A stretch of 64,000 nucleotides of DNA from an uncultured Shimia sp. GTDB lineage: Bacteria > Pseudomonadota > Alphaproteobacteria > Rhodobacterales > Rhodobacteraceae. Within the stretch, counting starts at the first letter, position 1; every line of letters begins with the position of its first letter. Location of the stretch: NCBI GenBank assembly GCA_937897325.1, contig CALCOY010000014.1, forward strand, positions 124,001-188,000. Reading direction: 5' to 3'. Below, piece after piece: positions 53,957-63,815 of this stretch. A program made the translations under genes and the position numbers. The notes beneath the pieces were generated by a model. That model was not told the DNA's origin and ran no database searches. It saw only the letters and a program-made list of their open reading frames with translations.

Positions 53957-55615
53957 ATGACGGAGGCTGGTGTGCAGCAGTTAATGAGTGTCTGGAACGG
54001 GCTGGACTTGCGCCGACAAATTGTTGTTGTCGGTGCTACGGCGGCAGTTTTTCTCGCGGTTCTGACGATGTCGCGGATGGCATCGGCCCCGAATATGACC
54101 CTGCTTTATGCGGGGTTGGAGAGCGGTGCGGCAGGCGACGTTGTTACAGCACTCGAACAGCGGGGCGTTCCCTTTGAGGTGCGGGGCGGATCGATCTTTG
54201 TAGCTTCAAGCGATCGCGACGCGCTCCGGATGACGCTGGCAAGCGAAGGTCTTCCGGCAAATGGCAACCGCGGCTACGAGCTTCTTGACTCGCTCTCGGG
54301 CTTCGGCACGACCTCGCAAATGTTCGACGCGGCATATTGGCGGGCGAAAGAGGGCGAGTTGGCACGCACGATTGTTGCAAGCCCTGCGGTCGCCATGGCC
54401 AGGGTCCACATTGCCGCGACGGGTTCGAACCCATTTCAGCGCGGCGTCACACCCAAAGCCTCGATTTCCATCACCCCAGCTGGCGCGGAACTTACTCCCG
54501 CCCAGGCTAAATCCATCCGGTTTCTCGTGTCTTCCGCCGTGTCTGGTCTTGCCCCGGAAGATGTCGCTGTCATTGACACCAACGGGATCCTGATAGGAGC
54601 GACCGATGACGCCGCGCAATCCAGCGGCAATGACGACAAAGCTGAAATGTTGCGAGACCGCGTCGAACGCCTGCTGGAAGCACGCGTCGGTTTCGGCAAT
54701 GCCGTGGTCGAGGTCAGCGTCGATACTGTGAACGAAACAGAAGAAATCCGGGAGCGCCGCTTTGATCCCGAAAGTCGCGTTGCGATCAGCACAGACACCG
54801 AAGAACGTACAAACAGTTCCAATGAGGCAGGAGGTGGTGATGTCACGGTGGCGTCCAACCTCCCCGACGGTGAACTGGGTGGGGGTGGTGAAAACACTTC
54901 ATCTCAGAACTCCGAAACGCGCGAACGTATCAACTACGAAGTGTCTGAAACCGAACGTGCAATTGTGCGCGCACCGGGGGCGATCAAACGTCTTACCGTC
55001 GCTGTTCTGGTCGGCGATGTGGTTCGTATGGATACCGCAGGTGTGGAGCAACGAAACCCCAGAAGCGAAGAGGAACTGGATGCACTGCGCGAGCTGGTCT
55101 CGTCCGCCGTCGGGTTTGACGAAAGCCGCGGTGACGTTATCACGATAAAATCGATGCCGTTGCAATCCGTACCGGCTCAGGGCACAGCGGCGAGTGTGTC
55201 GCTCTTTGATCGCGTCAATCTGGATATCATGTCGCTGATCCAGATGGCGATCCTGGCCTTGGTGACGGTGATCCTCGGGCTCTTTGTCATCAAACCTTTG
55301 CTCGCCAGACCTGCGCCGCCTACCCAAAACGCACAAGTCAGCCTTCCACCTATGGAACCTGACAACACTGCGGCGAGCTCCAGCCAAGATCTTCTAGCGC
55401 TCGATGGGGAGATTGGTGGAGAAGACGACTTCCCCAGCTTGGACATCCCAATGTCTTCCGGTTTCTCGGATTTGCCGGACCTACCCGCGATCGGAGATGT
55501 TTCAACAGGGGCCGAAGATCCGGTGGATCGCCTTCGGGCCATGATTGGAGAGCGGCAGGAAGAAACTGTTGAAATCCTGCGTAACTGGCTTGAAGAGAAA
55601 GAGGAGCGGGCCTAG
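53957..55615 (+). CDS. fliF: Flagellar MS-ring protein FliF
   Basis: 552 residues. N-terminal membrane helix (IVVVGATAAVFLAVLTM), ring-building domain with LLYAGLESGAAGDVVTALEQ and GYELLDSLSGFGTTSQMFD, the second helix (IQMAILALVTVILGLFVIKP, about residue 434) and a C-terminal FliG-binding tail (DPVDRLRAMIGERQEETVEI). The start could also be GTG 53972, which has GGAGG before it. fliG is not in this window. Confidence 0.95.
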   Translation: MTEAGVQQLMSVWNGLDLRRQIVVVGATAAVFLAVLTMSRMASAPNMTLLYAGLESGAAGDVVTALEQRGVPFEVRGGSIFVASSDRDALRMTLASEGLPANGNRGYELLDSLSGFGTTSQMFDAAYWRAKEGELARTIVASPAVAMARVHIAATGSNPFQRGVTPKASISITPAGAELTPAQAKSIRFLVSSAVSGLAPEDVAVIDTNGILIGATDDAAQSSGNDDKAEMLRDRVERLLEARVGFGNAVVEVSVDTVNETEEIRERRFDPESRVAISTDTEERTNSSNEAGGGDVTVASNLPDGELGGGGENTSSQNSETRERINYEVSETERAIVRAPGAIKRLTVAVLVGDVVRMDTAGVEQRNPRSEEELDALRELVSSAVGFDESRGDVITIKSMPLQSVPAQGTAASVSLFDRVNLDIMSLIQMAILALVTVILGLFVIKPLLARPAPPTQNAQVSLPPMEPDNTAASSSQDLLALDGEIGGEDDFPSLDIPMSSGFSDLPDLPAIGDVSTGAEDPVDRLRAMIGERQEETVEILRNWLEEKEERA

Positions 55616-56217
55616 TGATCCTATCAAATATGCTTGAAGACTTCGGGGGCGAATTGGCCGAGGAAGTCAGCCCCCAGAGCATTGCGTCGTCCGAGCAGCT
55701 TGAGGAGGAAAAGCTGAAGTCCTTCGATACGGGCTACCGGGCTGGCTGGGACGATGCGGTCAAGGCGCAGACGGATATCAACCGACACATCGCGGCCGAC
55801 TTAGCGGCAAATCTGCAAGAGATTTCATTCACCTATCACGAAGTGCGCGCTTCCCTGACACGCGAGTTGGAGCAGGTCTTGAGGCCGGTTATCGACAACC
55901 TGCTGCCTGGGGCAGCGCATGCGGCCTTGGGGGCAAAGGTGATTGAAACAGTCAAGGTGCTTGGGCGCGCTGCAATGGATTGCGACATTGAGGTCGTCGT
56001 CGCACCAGCCTCCAAGGAGCCAGTCGCGCGGATGCTGGAAGATGACCTCGACGCGCCGTTCCAGCTGACTGCCGAAGAGGACCTTTCGGAAGGTCAGGTG
56101 TTCATACGGATCGGCGCGCAGGAGCGCGAGCTGAACGTCGACAAAGTCCTTTCCGAAACGCAAGAAGCCGTCGCCGCATTTTTTGATCTGACCAAAGAGG
56201 AGACGCGAGATGAGTGA
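55615..56217 (+). CDS. fliH: FliH-like export ATPase regulator
   Basis: 200 residues: acidic N-terminus, helical middle (KSFDTGYRAGWDDAVKAQTD) and a C-terminal alpha-beta part (DLSEGQVFIRIGAQERELNV). Position between fliF and fliN and the helix-rich pattern fit FliH, which holds FliI at the export gate. Starts at GTG overlapping the fliF stop (alternative ATG 55630). Confidence 0.72.
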   Translation: MILSNMLEDFGGELAEEVSPQSIASSEQLEEEKLKSFDTGYRAGWDDAVKAQTDINRHIAADLAANLQEISFTYHEVRASLTRELEQVLRPVIDNLLPGAAHAALGAKVIETVKVLGRAAMDCDIEVVVAPASKEPVARMLEDDLDAPFQLTAEEDLSEGQVFIRIGAQERELNVDKVLSETQEAVAAFFDLTKEETRDE

Positions 56218-56503
56218 CACGCAAGACGTCAAAAAAATGGCAAGCGACACGAGCAATCCGTTCACCTCTGTGCCGATTGAAATCACGGTGTCCGTCGGCA
56301 AGGCGCGCCCTCTTGTTCGTGACCTCGTGGTGCTCGGTCCGAATGCTGTCTTGCCACTTGATAAAAAGGTTGACGACCCCGTCGAGCTCTTTGTTGGCAA
56401 CAAGTTGATTGCGCGCGGGACGCTGGAAGAGGCCGAAGATGGCGATGAAGGAGAGCTCGTCGTGCGTCTGACCGAGATACACAACCTCCAAGACAGTTTC
56501 TGA
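56210..56503 (+). CDS. fliN: Flagellar motor switch protein FliN
   Basis: 97 residues, mostly the SpoA domain: VPIEITVSVGKARPLVRDLV, LGPNAVLPLDKKVDDPVELF and GNKLIARGTLEEAE. It forms the lower C ring. fliM is not in the window. Overlaps fliH by 8 bases. Confidence 0.93.
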   Translation: MSDTQDVKKMASDTSNPFTSVPIEITVSVGKARPLVRDLVVLGPNAVLPLDKKVDDPVELFVGNKLIARGTLEEAEDGDEGELVVRLTEIHNLQDSF

Positions 56504-56510
56504 CATTCCG

Positions 56511-57233
56511 ATGGGCCGCGCGCTTCTGATCTTACTTCTGTTGCTGCTACCGGCCTCTGCCATCGCGCAAGAGCTGTCGATTTCGTTAGGTGATGAGGGA
56601 TCGCTCAGCGCACGCACGTTTCAATTGATTGCCCTGATCACGGTGCTCAGCCTCGCACCGGGTCTTGCGATCATGATCACGTGTTTTCCGTTCTTGGTGA
56701 CGGTCTTGTCGATCCTTCGCCAAGCCATCGGCCTTCAGCAATCACCCCCCAATATGCTGATCGTCAGCCTCGCGCTGTTTCTGACCTATTTCGTGATGGA
56801 GCCGGTCTTTACCGCAGCCTGGACAGAAGGCCTCAAGCCTCTGACTGAGGACGAAATCTCGGCCGAGGACGCCTTTGCCCGCACGCTGGGCCCTTTTCGG
56901 GAGTTCATGGCAGCGCGTTTGGACGTCGACACCTTCTTGGCGATGGCGGATCTGAGACCGGACACGCAGGGCATCGCGCTTTCCCCCGAAGCACCGCTGT
57001 CGGTTCTTGTGCCAAGTTTTATGCTGTCCGAGATCGCACGGGCATTTCAGATCGGCTTTCTCATCTTCATGCCGTTTCTGATTATCGATCTTGTGGTCGC
57101 CGCAATCCTGATGTCGATGGGCATGATGATGGTGCCGCCTGCGATCGTCTCACTTCCGTTCAAACTGGCCTTCTTCGTTGTGGCCGACGGCTGGAGCCTT
57201 ATCGCAGGCAGTCTGGTGCGCAGCTATTTCTAG
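56511..57233 (+). CDS. fliP: Flagellar export gate protein FliP
   Basis: 240 residues: signal peptide (LLPASAIAQ), then membrane helices with LSLAPGLAIMITCFPFLVTV, SPPNMLIVSLALFLTYFVM, and VLVPSFMLSEIARAFQIGFL. Central gate protein. Last gene of the flagellar locus; its stop is 3 bases from the convergent dehydrogenase gene. Confidence 0.96.
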   Translation: MGRALLILLLLLLPASAIAQELSISLGDEGSLSARTFQLIALITVLSLAPGLAIMITCFPFLVTVLSILRQAIGLQQSPPNMLIVSLALFLTYFVMEPVFTAAWTEGLKPLTEDEISAEDAFARTLGPFREFMAARLDVDTFLAMADLRPDTQGIALSPEAPLSVLVPSFMLSEIARAFQIGFLIFMPFLIIDLVVAAILMSMGMMMVPPAIVSLPFKLAFFVVADGWSLIAGSLVRSYF

Positions 57234-57236
57234 GGT

Positions 57237-58352
57237 CTAGTACTCCACAACGGCCCGGATCGACTTGCCTTTGTGCATCAGGTCAAAGCCGTGATTGATC
57301 TGGTCCAATGTCAACTTATGAGTGATCATCGGATCGATCTCGATCTTTCCGTCCATGTACCAGTCCACAATCTTGGGAACATCCGTCCGACCTGAAGCGC
57401 CGCCAAAGGCGGTGCCGCGCCAGACACGTCCCGTCACCAACTGGAAGGGCCGGGTCGAGATTTCGGCCCCCGCCGGTGCAACGCCAATGATGACGCTTTC
57501 GCCCCACCCTTTATGAGCAGCCTCCAGTGCTGCCCGCATTACCTCGACATTGCCAGTGGCATCGAATGTATAGTCAGCCCCACCATGGGTCAGCTCGACC
57601 AGATGCGCCACCATGTCACCGTCAACCTTTGACGGGTTCACGAAGTCTGTCATCCCGAAATGACGCCCCATTTCAGCCTTGTCGTCGTTCAGGTCGACGC
57701 CGACAATCTGATCCGCACCAGCCATCCGCAGGCCTTGGATCACATTCAGGCCAATGCCGCCCAGCCCGAAGACAACAGCCCTGCTGCCAACCTCGACCTT
57801 CGCCGTATTGATAACGGCGCCGATTCCGGTCGTCACGCCGCAGCCAATGTAGCAAATTTTGTCAAACGGGGCATCTTTGCGGACTTTGGCTAGCGCGATT
57901 TCAGGCACCACCGTGTGGTTGGCGAAAGTCGAACAGCCCATGTAGTGATGGATCGGTGTTCCATCGAGCATCGAGAACCGCGTGGATCCATCTGGCAGAA
58001 GCCCCTGCCCTTGGGTGGACCGGATCGACTGACAAAGGTTGGTCTTGGGGTTTAGGCAGTACTCGCATTCACGACATTCGGGCGTATAAAGCGGAATGAC
58101 GTGATCGCCCACTTCAAGTGTCGTTACCCCTTCGCCAACCTCAACGACAACGCCCGCCCCTTCATGACCGAGGATTGCCGGAAAAATGCCTTCTGGGTCA
58201 GCGCCAGAGCGCGTGAATTCGTCGGTGTGACAGAGGCCCGTCGCCTTGATCTCGATCAGAACCTCGCCCTTGCGCGGACCGTCAAGATTGACTTCCATGA
58301 TCTCAAGCGGTTTTCCAGCCTCGACAGCCACAGCTGCGCGTGTTTGCATCAT
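57237..58352 (-). CDS. S-(hydroxymethyl)glutathione dehydrogenase (class III alcohol dehydrogenase)
   Basis: 371 residues. Catalytic zinc ligands in TGLCHTDEF and GHEGAGVV and the structural zinc cysteines in [21 protein letters not shown]-binding [12 protein letters not shown]. It oxidises S-hydroxymethylglutathione, the adduct of formaldehyde and glutathione, using NAD. Start after GGGGGAG; a second ATG follows immediately. Lies at the end of the flagellar locus, unrelated in function. Confidence 0.95.
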   Translation of the reverse strand: MMQTRAAVAVEAGKPLEIMEVNLDGPRKGEVLIEIKATGLCHTDEFTRSGADPEGIFPAILGHEGAGVVVEVGEGVTTLEVGDHVIPLYTPECRECEYCLNPKTNLCQSIRSTQGQGLLPDGSTRFSMLDGTPIHHYMGCSTFANHTVVPEIALAKVRKDAPFDKICYIGCGVTTGIGAVINTAKVEVGSRAVVFGLGGIGLNVIQGLRMAGADQIVGVDLNDDKAEMGRHFGMTDFVNPSKVDGDMVAHLVELTHGGADYTFDATGNVEVMRAALEAAHKGWGESVIIGVAPAGAEISTRPFQLVTGRVWRGTAFGGASGRTDVPKIVDWYMDGKIEIDPMITHKLTLDQINHGFDLMHKGKSIRAVVEY

Positions 58353-58552
58353 GTTATGGTCTCCCCCTTTTTAGGCATTCAACGCGTCAGCACAGGCGGC
58401 ATCGGCATTCCTGGAACAAGTTTCACTACAGCGATACTCTTGCGTCAATGATAGTGCATGCCTCGGCAGCGCGTGTCTGTCCCTTTTGCCTGGAAGCCAA
58501 GGCGCTTACACGGGTGTTAGGCCGAACGGAGCCATTTGTGTATGGATACCCA

Positions 58553-59902
58553 ATGAACGAACCTGCGAAATCAACAAACCAACTGGACGCGTTGGATCTG
58601 CGTAGCAAGTTGGCCGCAGGAGAGATCGCGGCACTACAGCTTGTCGAAGCCTGTCTGGCACGCATTGCGGCCCGGGAACCCACAGTTCAGGCCTGGACTT
58701 CGCTTGATTTCGAAGCGGTGCGGGCCGAAGCGCGGGAAAAGGACCGCGTGCGTGATGAAGGCAAGCCGCTCGGCCCGCTGCATGGCCTGCCCGTCGGGCT
58801 GAAAGACGTTATTGATACGGTGGATATGCCGACGGAAAATGGCTGCCCTCTGGATGCCGAGCGAAAACCTGATCGAGACGCTGTGATGGTTCAAAGGCTG
58901 AAAGATGCTGGCGCCATTGTCATGGGAAAGACCGTCACGACCGAACTTGCCTTCATGTATCCAGGCAAAACCCGGAACCCCCACAATCCGGCGCACACGC
59001 CCGGTGGTTCGTCCTCTGGATCCGCAGCAGCGGTCGCGGACGGGATGATTCCGCTGGCTGTTGGGACCCAAACCGGCGGATCGGTCATCAGACCTGCCGC
59101 GTTTTGCGGCGTCACTGGGCTCAAGCCAAGCTTTGGGCGGATACCACGCAGCGGTGTTTTGATGCAATCCCATACACTTGACACGATCGGCGTGTTTGCC
59201 AGCACACCTCGAGGCGCGGCTCTGCTGGTCGATGTTCTGTCTGGTCCCGACGATGGTGACCCTGCCACGCAGGGTGAAAAGCCTCTCAGGCTTTTGAACG
59301 CGCCAATGGCCAAGAACGATCCGCCACGATTTGCGTTTACCAAGCCACCTGGATGGGCAAAGGCTGATGCCGGGATGCGAACGTCTCTTGAAGGATTCTG
59401 CAAATCGCTTGGAGCACGCGTCACAGCGATCGATCTGCCTGATCTTTTTGAAGAGGCTGCGGCGCAACGGCTAGTCATAAACCTGACCGAAATGGCCCAT
59501 CATTTCGATCGCTATTGGACAGCCGATAAAGACAAACTCGGTCCGCAAACACGCGATGCAATCAACCAAGGGCAACAGATCCTGGCAAGCGCCTATTTGC
59601 ATGCGCTCGAATGGCGCAAAAAACTGAACGCTTCTCTGACGCCAGTTTGGGCGGAATATGATGCGATCCTTTGCCCCGCAGCACCGGGCCCCGCACCGAC
59701 AGGCCTGCACAGTACGGGATCGTCACTTTTCAATGGTCTCTGGACATTGTGTGGCACGCCCGCGATGACTTTGCCCGTCATGACAGCTGAAAACGGATTG
59801 CCCATGGGCGTCCAGATCGTTGGCGCGGTTGGAGAAGATTGTGCCTTAGTTCAAGCGGCGGAATGGCTTTGGAACTGGGCGGGGAAACCAACCCTAGGCT
59901 AG
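58553..59902 (+). CDS. Amidase signature family enzyme
   Basis: 449 residues. The Ser-cisSer-Lys triad is visible: lysine in LPVGLKDVIDTV, and the serines in TPGGSSSGSAAAV and GTQTGGSVIRPAAF. Amidases of this family hydrolyse amides; the substrate is unknown. ATG 58553 chosen (MNEPAKSTNQL) as the frame further upstream is not conserved-looking. Its stop codon shares bases with the stop of the convergent Anbu gene (CTAG). Confidence 0.92.
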   Translation: MNEPAKSTNQLDALDLRSKLAAGEIAALQLVEACLARIAAREPTVQAWTSLDFEAVRAEAREKDRVRDEGKPLGPLHGLPVGLKDVIDTVDMPTENGCPLDAERKPDRDAVMVQRLKDAGAIVMGKTVTTELAFMYPGKTRNPHNPAHTPGGSSSGSAAAVADGMIPLAVGTQTGGSVIRPAAFCGVTGLKPSFGRIPRSGVLMQSHTLDTIGVFASTPRGAALLVDVLSGPDDGDPATQGEKPLRLLNAPMAKNDPPRFAFTKPPGWAKADAGMRTSLEGFCKSLGARVTAIDLPDLFEEAAAQRLVINLTEMAHHFDRYWTADKDKLGPQTRDAINQGQQILASAYLHALEWRKKLNASLTPVWAEYDAILCPAAPGPAPTGLHSTGSSLFNGLWTLCGTPAMTLPVMTAENGLPMGVQIVGAVGEDCALVQAAEWLWNWAGKPTLG

Positions 59903-60633
59903 GACAACGAAATGTCAGGTAGGCTTTGGACCGCTCTTTTCAGTGCTTCTCCCCAGTCTTCCGAGATCTGGCGGAAGTAGGAATCGTCGACCTCAATCCG
60001 CGCCGAATAGCCGAGCGTGAGCTGCCCTTCGGAATAAAGCTGCAGATCAATCGGCAAACCGACCGACAGGTTCGCTTTGATCGTTGAATCGAAGCTCAAC
60101 AGCAGCAGTTTGACCGCTGCCTCGAAACTCATCGCTGAGTCATATGCCCGCACGAGGATCGGGCGCCCATACTTGGTCTCACCGATCTGAAAGAACGGCG
60201 TATCATCACCTGCTTCGATAAAGTTGCCTTCCGGATATATCAGAAACAGTCTGGGACTGCTGTCGGCAATCTGCCCACCAAGAATCAAGGTGCCGTTGAA
60301 CGCACTGTCCGCTGTCTGTCCCTCGTCGGCATGTGTGGCAATCGTCTCTCGCAGCGCCGCCGCGACAATGCGCGCCACCTGAAACATCGAGGGCGCTTCC
60401 AGCAAAGAAGGCGCACGTTCAGAAGGGGCTTTGGTGCGTTCCTCCAGCAAACTAACCACCGCCTGCGTGGTGGCCAGATTGCCCGCTGTCATTAGCGTAA
60501 TGGCGCGCTCGCCGGGAACTTCCCAAGAATGCATCTTCTGAAAAACCGATACATTGTCGACGCCCGCATTGGTTCGGGTGTCGGACATAAATACGAGGCC
60601 TGCATCGAGGCGCATTCCAACACAATAGGTCAT
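59899..60633 (-). CDS. Anbu (ancestral beta-subunit) proteasome-like peptidase
   Basis: 244 residues. After removal of Met the nucleophile is Thr1 (TYCVGMRLDAG); Asp17 lies in SDTRTNAG and Lys32 in FQKMH, matching the Anbu active site. Anbu forms open-ring or helical assemblies, and its substrate is unknown. It is the last gene of a four-gene operon with a transglutaminase-like protein, an alpha-E protein and a circularly permuted ATP-grasp enzyme. Confidence 0.95.
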   Translation of the reverse strand: MTYCVGMRLDAGLVFMSDTRTNAGVDNVSVFQKMHSWEVPGERAITLMTAGNLATTQAVVSLLEERTKAPSERAPSLLEAPSMFQVARIVAAALRETIATHADEGQTADSAFNGTLILGGQIADSSPRLFLIYPEGNFIEAGDDTPFFQIGETKYGRPILVRAYDSAMSFEAAVKLLLLSFDSTIKANLSVGLPIDLQLYSEGQLTLGYSARIEVDDSYFRQISEDWGEALKRAVQSLPDISLS

Positions 60634-60642
60634 GCTCAGGCT

Positions 60643-61440
60643 TTACTGCTGCGCAACTTTTACCGCAACAGACAGATTTTCACTCGCCCCTCCAATGCGC
60701 ATCCCGGTCACAGGCGCTGCCTCCAGATAGTCGAGGCCCGTCGCAACACGCACATAGCGCATGTCAGGCGAGATACCGTTTGAAATATCGAACCCCACCC
60801 AGCCCAAACCTTGCAAATGCGCCTCAGCCCAAGCGTGGGTGGCGTCTTGATGATCGCGGTCATCCATCATCAAAAATCCGGAAACGTAACGGGCTGGATG
60901 CCCCATGGCCCGCGCACAGGTAAGAAAAACGTGGGTATGGTCCTGGCATACGCCTTTACCTGCTGCCATTACATCTTCGGCCGTCCAGCTTAGTTCAGAT
61001 GCTCCGACTTCATAGCTTACCCGATCACGGATCAGGCGCGATAGCTCGTGTAGCCGCTCCAAAGGATCTTCCGCAGAGATCTCGTTGATCAAAGCGCGGG
61101 TGGCGCGCCCGGTCTTCGTCAGCGGGGTCGGCCGCAAAAACAACCAAAGCGGCGCGTGCCCGGAATGCGGCCCCACGATCCCGTGGGTGTTCGTCATTTC
61201 CACCTCACCTTCGCTGCGAATGATTAACTCATTAATATCCGGCTCAAGGCTAATCAGTTGCACGGTGTTACGGTGAAAATCTTCGAAGCTCAGTTCGTTC
61301 TTGCCGCCGCCCAAAGTGGTTTTCCAGTTGATCACGCTTTGCGCCCGATAGGATTTCGGCGTCTTGCGCAATTGTTGCAGACCGTAGGTGACTGGGGCTT
61401 CGAATGTGTAGCGCGTCGTATGTGTAATTGTCAGTCGCAT
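60643..61440 (-). CDS. Transglutaminase-like cysteine peptidase
   Basis: 265 residues. N-terminal beta domain (LTITHTTRYTFEAPVTYGLQ), then the transglutaminase core: cysteine in AGKGVCQDHTHVF, histidine in DATHAWAEAHL, aspartate in GWVGFDISNG. ATG at 61440 is chosen; the longer frame overlaps the alpha-E gene. A gap of 4 bases to the alpha-E gene and 9 to Anbu shows a single operon. Probably cuts or links isopeptide bonds. Confidence 0.93.
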   Translation of the reverse strand: MRLTITHTTRYTFEAPVTYGLQQLRKTPKSYRAQSVINWKTTLGGGKNELSFEDFHRNTVQLISLEPDINELIIRSEGEVEMTNTHGIVGPHSGHAPLWLFLRPTPLTKTGRATRALINEISAEDPLERLHELSRLIRDRVSYEVGASELSWTAEDVMAAGKGVCQDHTHVFLTCARAMGHPARYVSGFLMMDDRDHQDATHAWAEAHLQGLGWVGFDISNGISPDMRYVRVATGLDYLEAAPVTGMRIGGASENLSVAVKVAQQ

Positions 61441-61444
61441 GGGC

Positions 61445-62386
61445 CTATTCGAAAAACCTGTAGTCGATTTCAATTTGCGTGCCGAGTTCATAAAGCGCGC
61501 CAACGACATCCTGAATGTATTCATGCAGTCCATAATCAAAGATGGCGTCCACCCCGTGGGACATGAACCGCCTGCAAAGATCGTCCGCCAGCCCGTGCGA
61601 GGCAGGCTTGCTGCCGTAGTCAGACGCCAGATACCCCAGATTGTCCCGGATCTTGGAGCAGCAGAAATTCAGGCTGCGCGGCATTCTCCGATCCAGGATT
61701 AAAAAGCGCGAGATTTCCCGCGGGCGGATCTTCTGGCCGTAGACCATGCGATATCCGCCCTCCGCACTGACGGACCTTAGGATCGTTTCCCACTGCACAT
61801 TGTCGAGGCGGGAACCGACCGCCATTGAAGATGGAAGAAGCACGTAGTACTTGGTATCGAGAATTCTGGCAGTGTTGTCCGCGCGTTCGAGAAACGTGCC
61901 GATGCGGGCAAAATCATAGACATCGTTGCGCAACATAGTCCCGTGGGTTGCACCGCGCACCAGAGCGGTGCGCTGACGGATCAAGCCCAGCACAGCCGGA
62001 AGATCGCGTTCGTTTACCTTGCGGTTGAGCGCCTGTTTGACGTCGATGTAACAGCCATTCATCGCACTCCAGACCTCGGCGGTCAGCGCCGTGCGGACCA
62101 TTCGGGCGTTCTGGCGAGCGGCCTCAATAGTTGATCGGACCGAGGACGGATTCTCTGCATCCCGCAACATCCAGTCGACGGCGCTGTCCTTGGTCACGTC
62201 GCCATGTTTCGTGCTGTAGCCCTGTTGCATGCCTGCCGTTTGCATAACCGGCATCCATTCGTCATCCGTTGCGGCAGAGCGGGTCAATGCGATACGCTGT
62301 CCAGTCTCGATCAGACGGGCATTGTTTTCTGCGCGTTCAAGATAGCGGTACATCCAGAAAAGGCCGTTTGCTGTCTTTCCAAGCAT
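61445..62386 (-). CDS. Alpha-E domain protein
   Basis: 313 residues, all helical (MLGKTANGLFWMYRYLERAE, NNARLIETGQRIAL, TFLERADNTARILDTKYYVL). The alpha-E family occurs with the ATP-grasp/Anbu genes and no enzymatic role is known. Start at 62386 (MLGKTANG), 4 bases after the ATP-grasp stop. Confidence 0.92.
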   Translation of the reverse strand: MLGKTANGLFWMYRYLERAENNARLIETGQRIALTRSAATDDEWMPVMQTAGMQQGYSTKHGDVTKDSAVDWMLRDAENPSSVRSTIEAARQNARMVRTALTAEVWSAMNGCYIDVKQALNRKVNERDLPAVLGLIRQRTALVRGATHGTMLRNDVYDFARIGTFLERADNTARILDTKYYVLLPSSMAVGSRLDNVQWETILRSVSAEGGYRMVYGQKIRPREISRFLILDRRMPRSLNFCCSKIRDNLGYLASDYGSKPASHGLADDLCRRFMSHGVDAIFDYGLHEYIQDVVGALYELGTQIEIDYRFFE

Positions 62387-62390
62387 CCCG

Positions 62391-63815
62391 TCAGTCTTCC
62401 AGCACCCAGGTGTCTTTCGTACCGCCACCCTGCGACGAATTCACCACAAGAGAGCCCTTCTTCATCGCCACGCGCGTCAAACCACCAGGGGTGATGCGCA
62501 CGCCGTCCGGGCTGACCAGAACAAAGGGGCGCAGATCGACATGTCGCGGTGCCAATCCTGCCTTGGTGAAAATCGGCACAGTCGATAGGGCCAGCGTGGG
62601 TTGCGCGATGTAATTGGCCGGCTTTGCCTGAAGCTTTTTGCGGAAATCCGATATCTCGCGCTTGCTCGCCGTTGGGCCAATCAGCATGCCATAACCGCCG
62701 GACCCATGCACCTCTTTCACGACAAGATCCGCAAGGTTATCGAGCACATAGGTCAAAGAGTCAGCTTCGGAACACCGCCATGTCGGCACGTTCTTCAGAA
62801 TGGCCTTTTCGCCCGTATAGAACTCCACGATGTCAGGCATGTAACTGTAAATCGCCTTGTCATCCGCGATGCCGGTTCCAGGTGCGTTTGCAATGGTGAT
62901 CCTGCCCGCGCGGTAGACGTCGAGGATACCAGGAACACCCAGAGTGCTTTGCGGATTGAAGTTCAAAGGGTCGAGGAAATCATCGTCAACCCGCCGATAG
63001 AGAACATCTATCGGCTGATAGCCCTGCGTCGTACGCATCGCCACCCTACCGTCTACAACCCGCAGATCATGTCCTTCGACCAGTTCGACACCCATTTGGT
63101 TGGCCAGGAAGGAATGCTCGTAATAAGCCGAATTATAGCTTCCGGGCGTCAGAACGGCGACCGTTGGTGGATCGGTGGCCATTTCGGGCGCACAAGCGGC
63201 CAGCGATTGCTGCAATTGCATCGGATAATTTGAAACCGATCGCACCCGCGTCTTTGCAAAAAGTTCCGGGAACATGCCCAGCATTGTTTCCCGGTTTTCC
63301 AGCATGTAGCTGACACCGGAAGGGGTGCGGGCATTGTCTTCAAGCACATAGAACTCGTCATCACCCGTGCGGACAAGGTCAATGCCGACGATATGCGTGT
63401 AGATTCCACTGGGCGGCGACACCCCCAGCATCTGCGGCAAAAACGCCTCGTTCTGCGCGATCATCTCTGCCGGAACACGCCCGGCACGCAGGATTTCCTG
63501 ACGATGATAAATGTCATGCAGAAACGCGTTGATCGCCTGGACGCGCTGTTCGATCCCGCGCGACAGTCGTTGCCATTCGTGACCAGAAATAATACGCGGG
63601 ACAATGTCGAAGGGGATCAGGCGCTCTTCGGCCTCTGAACGGCCATAGACATTGAAAGTGATCCCGGTCAGACGGAAGACCTCTTTTGCTTCGCGTTGCT
63701 TCGATCGCAACCGTGCCGGATCCTCGTTTTCAAACCATGATTGAAACTTCTTGTAAGGCCCCCGAAGGCTGTCTTCTCGTCCCCACATTTCGTCAAAATA
63801 GTCAGCGTTCTGCAT
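62391..63815 (-). CDS. Circularly permuted ATP-grasp enzyme
   Basis: 474 residues. DUF404/DUF407-type: IERRV-like segment GIEQRVQAINAFLHDIYHRQ, FYVLEDNARTPSGVSYMLEN, VVKEVHGSGGYGMLIGP and FRKKLQAKPANYIAQPTLAL. Such enzymes are predicted amide ligases. First gene of the Anbu operon, so the set may join and trim a peptide-like product. The true chemistry is not known. Confidence 0.93.
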   Translation of the reverse strand: MQNADYFDEMWGREDSLRGPYKKFQSWFENEDPARLRSKQREAKEVFRLTGITFNVYGRSEAEERLIPFDIVPRIISGHEWQRLSRGIEQRVQAINAFLHDIYHRQEILRAGRVPAEMIAQNEAFLPQMLGVSPPSGIYTHIVGIDLVRTGDDEFYVLEDNARTPSGVSYMLENRETMLGMFPELFAKTRVRSVSNYPMQLQQSLAACAPEMATDPPTVAVLTPGSYNSAYYEHSFLANQMGVELVEGHDLRVVDGRVAMRTTQGYQPIDVLYRRVDDDFLDPLNFNPQSTLGVPGILDVYRAGRITIANAPGTGIADDKAIYSYMPDIVEFYTGEKAILKNVPTWRCSEADSLTYVLDNLADLVVKEVHGSGGYGMLIGPTASKREISDFRKKLQAKPANYIAQPTLALSTVPIFTKAGLAPRHVDLRPFVLVSPDGVRITPGGLTRVAMKKGSLVVNSSQGGGTKDTWVLED

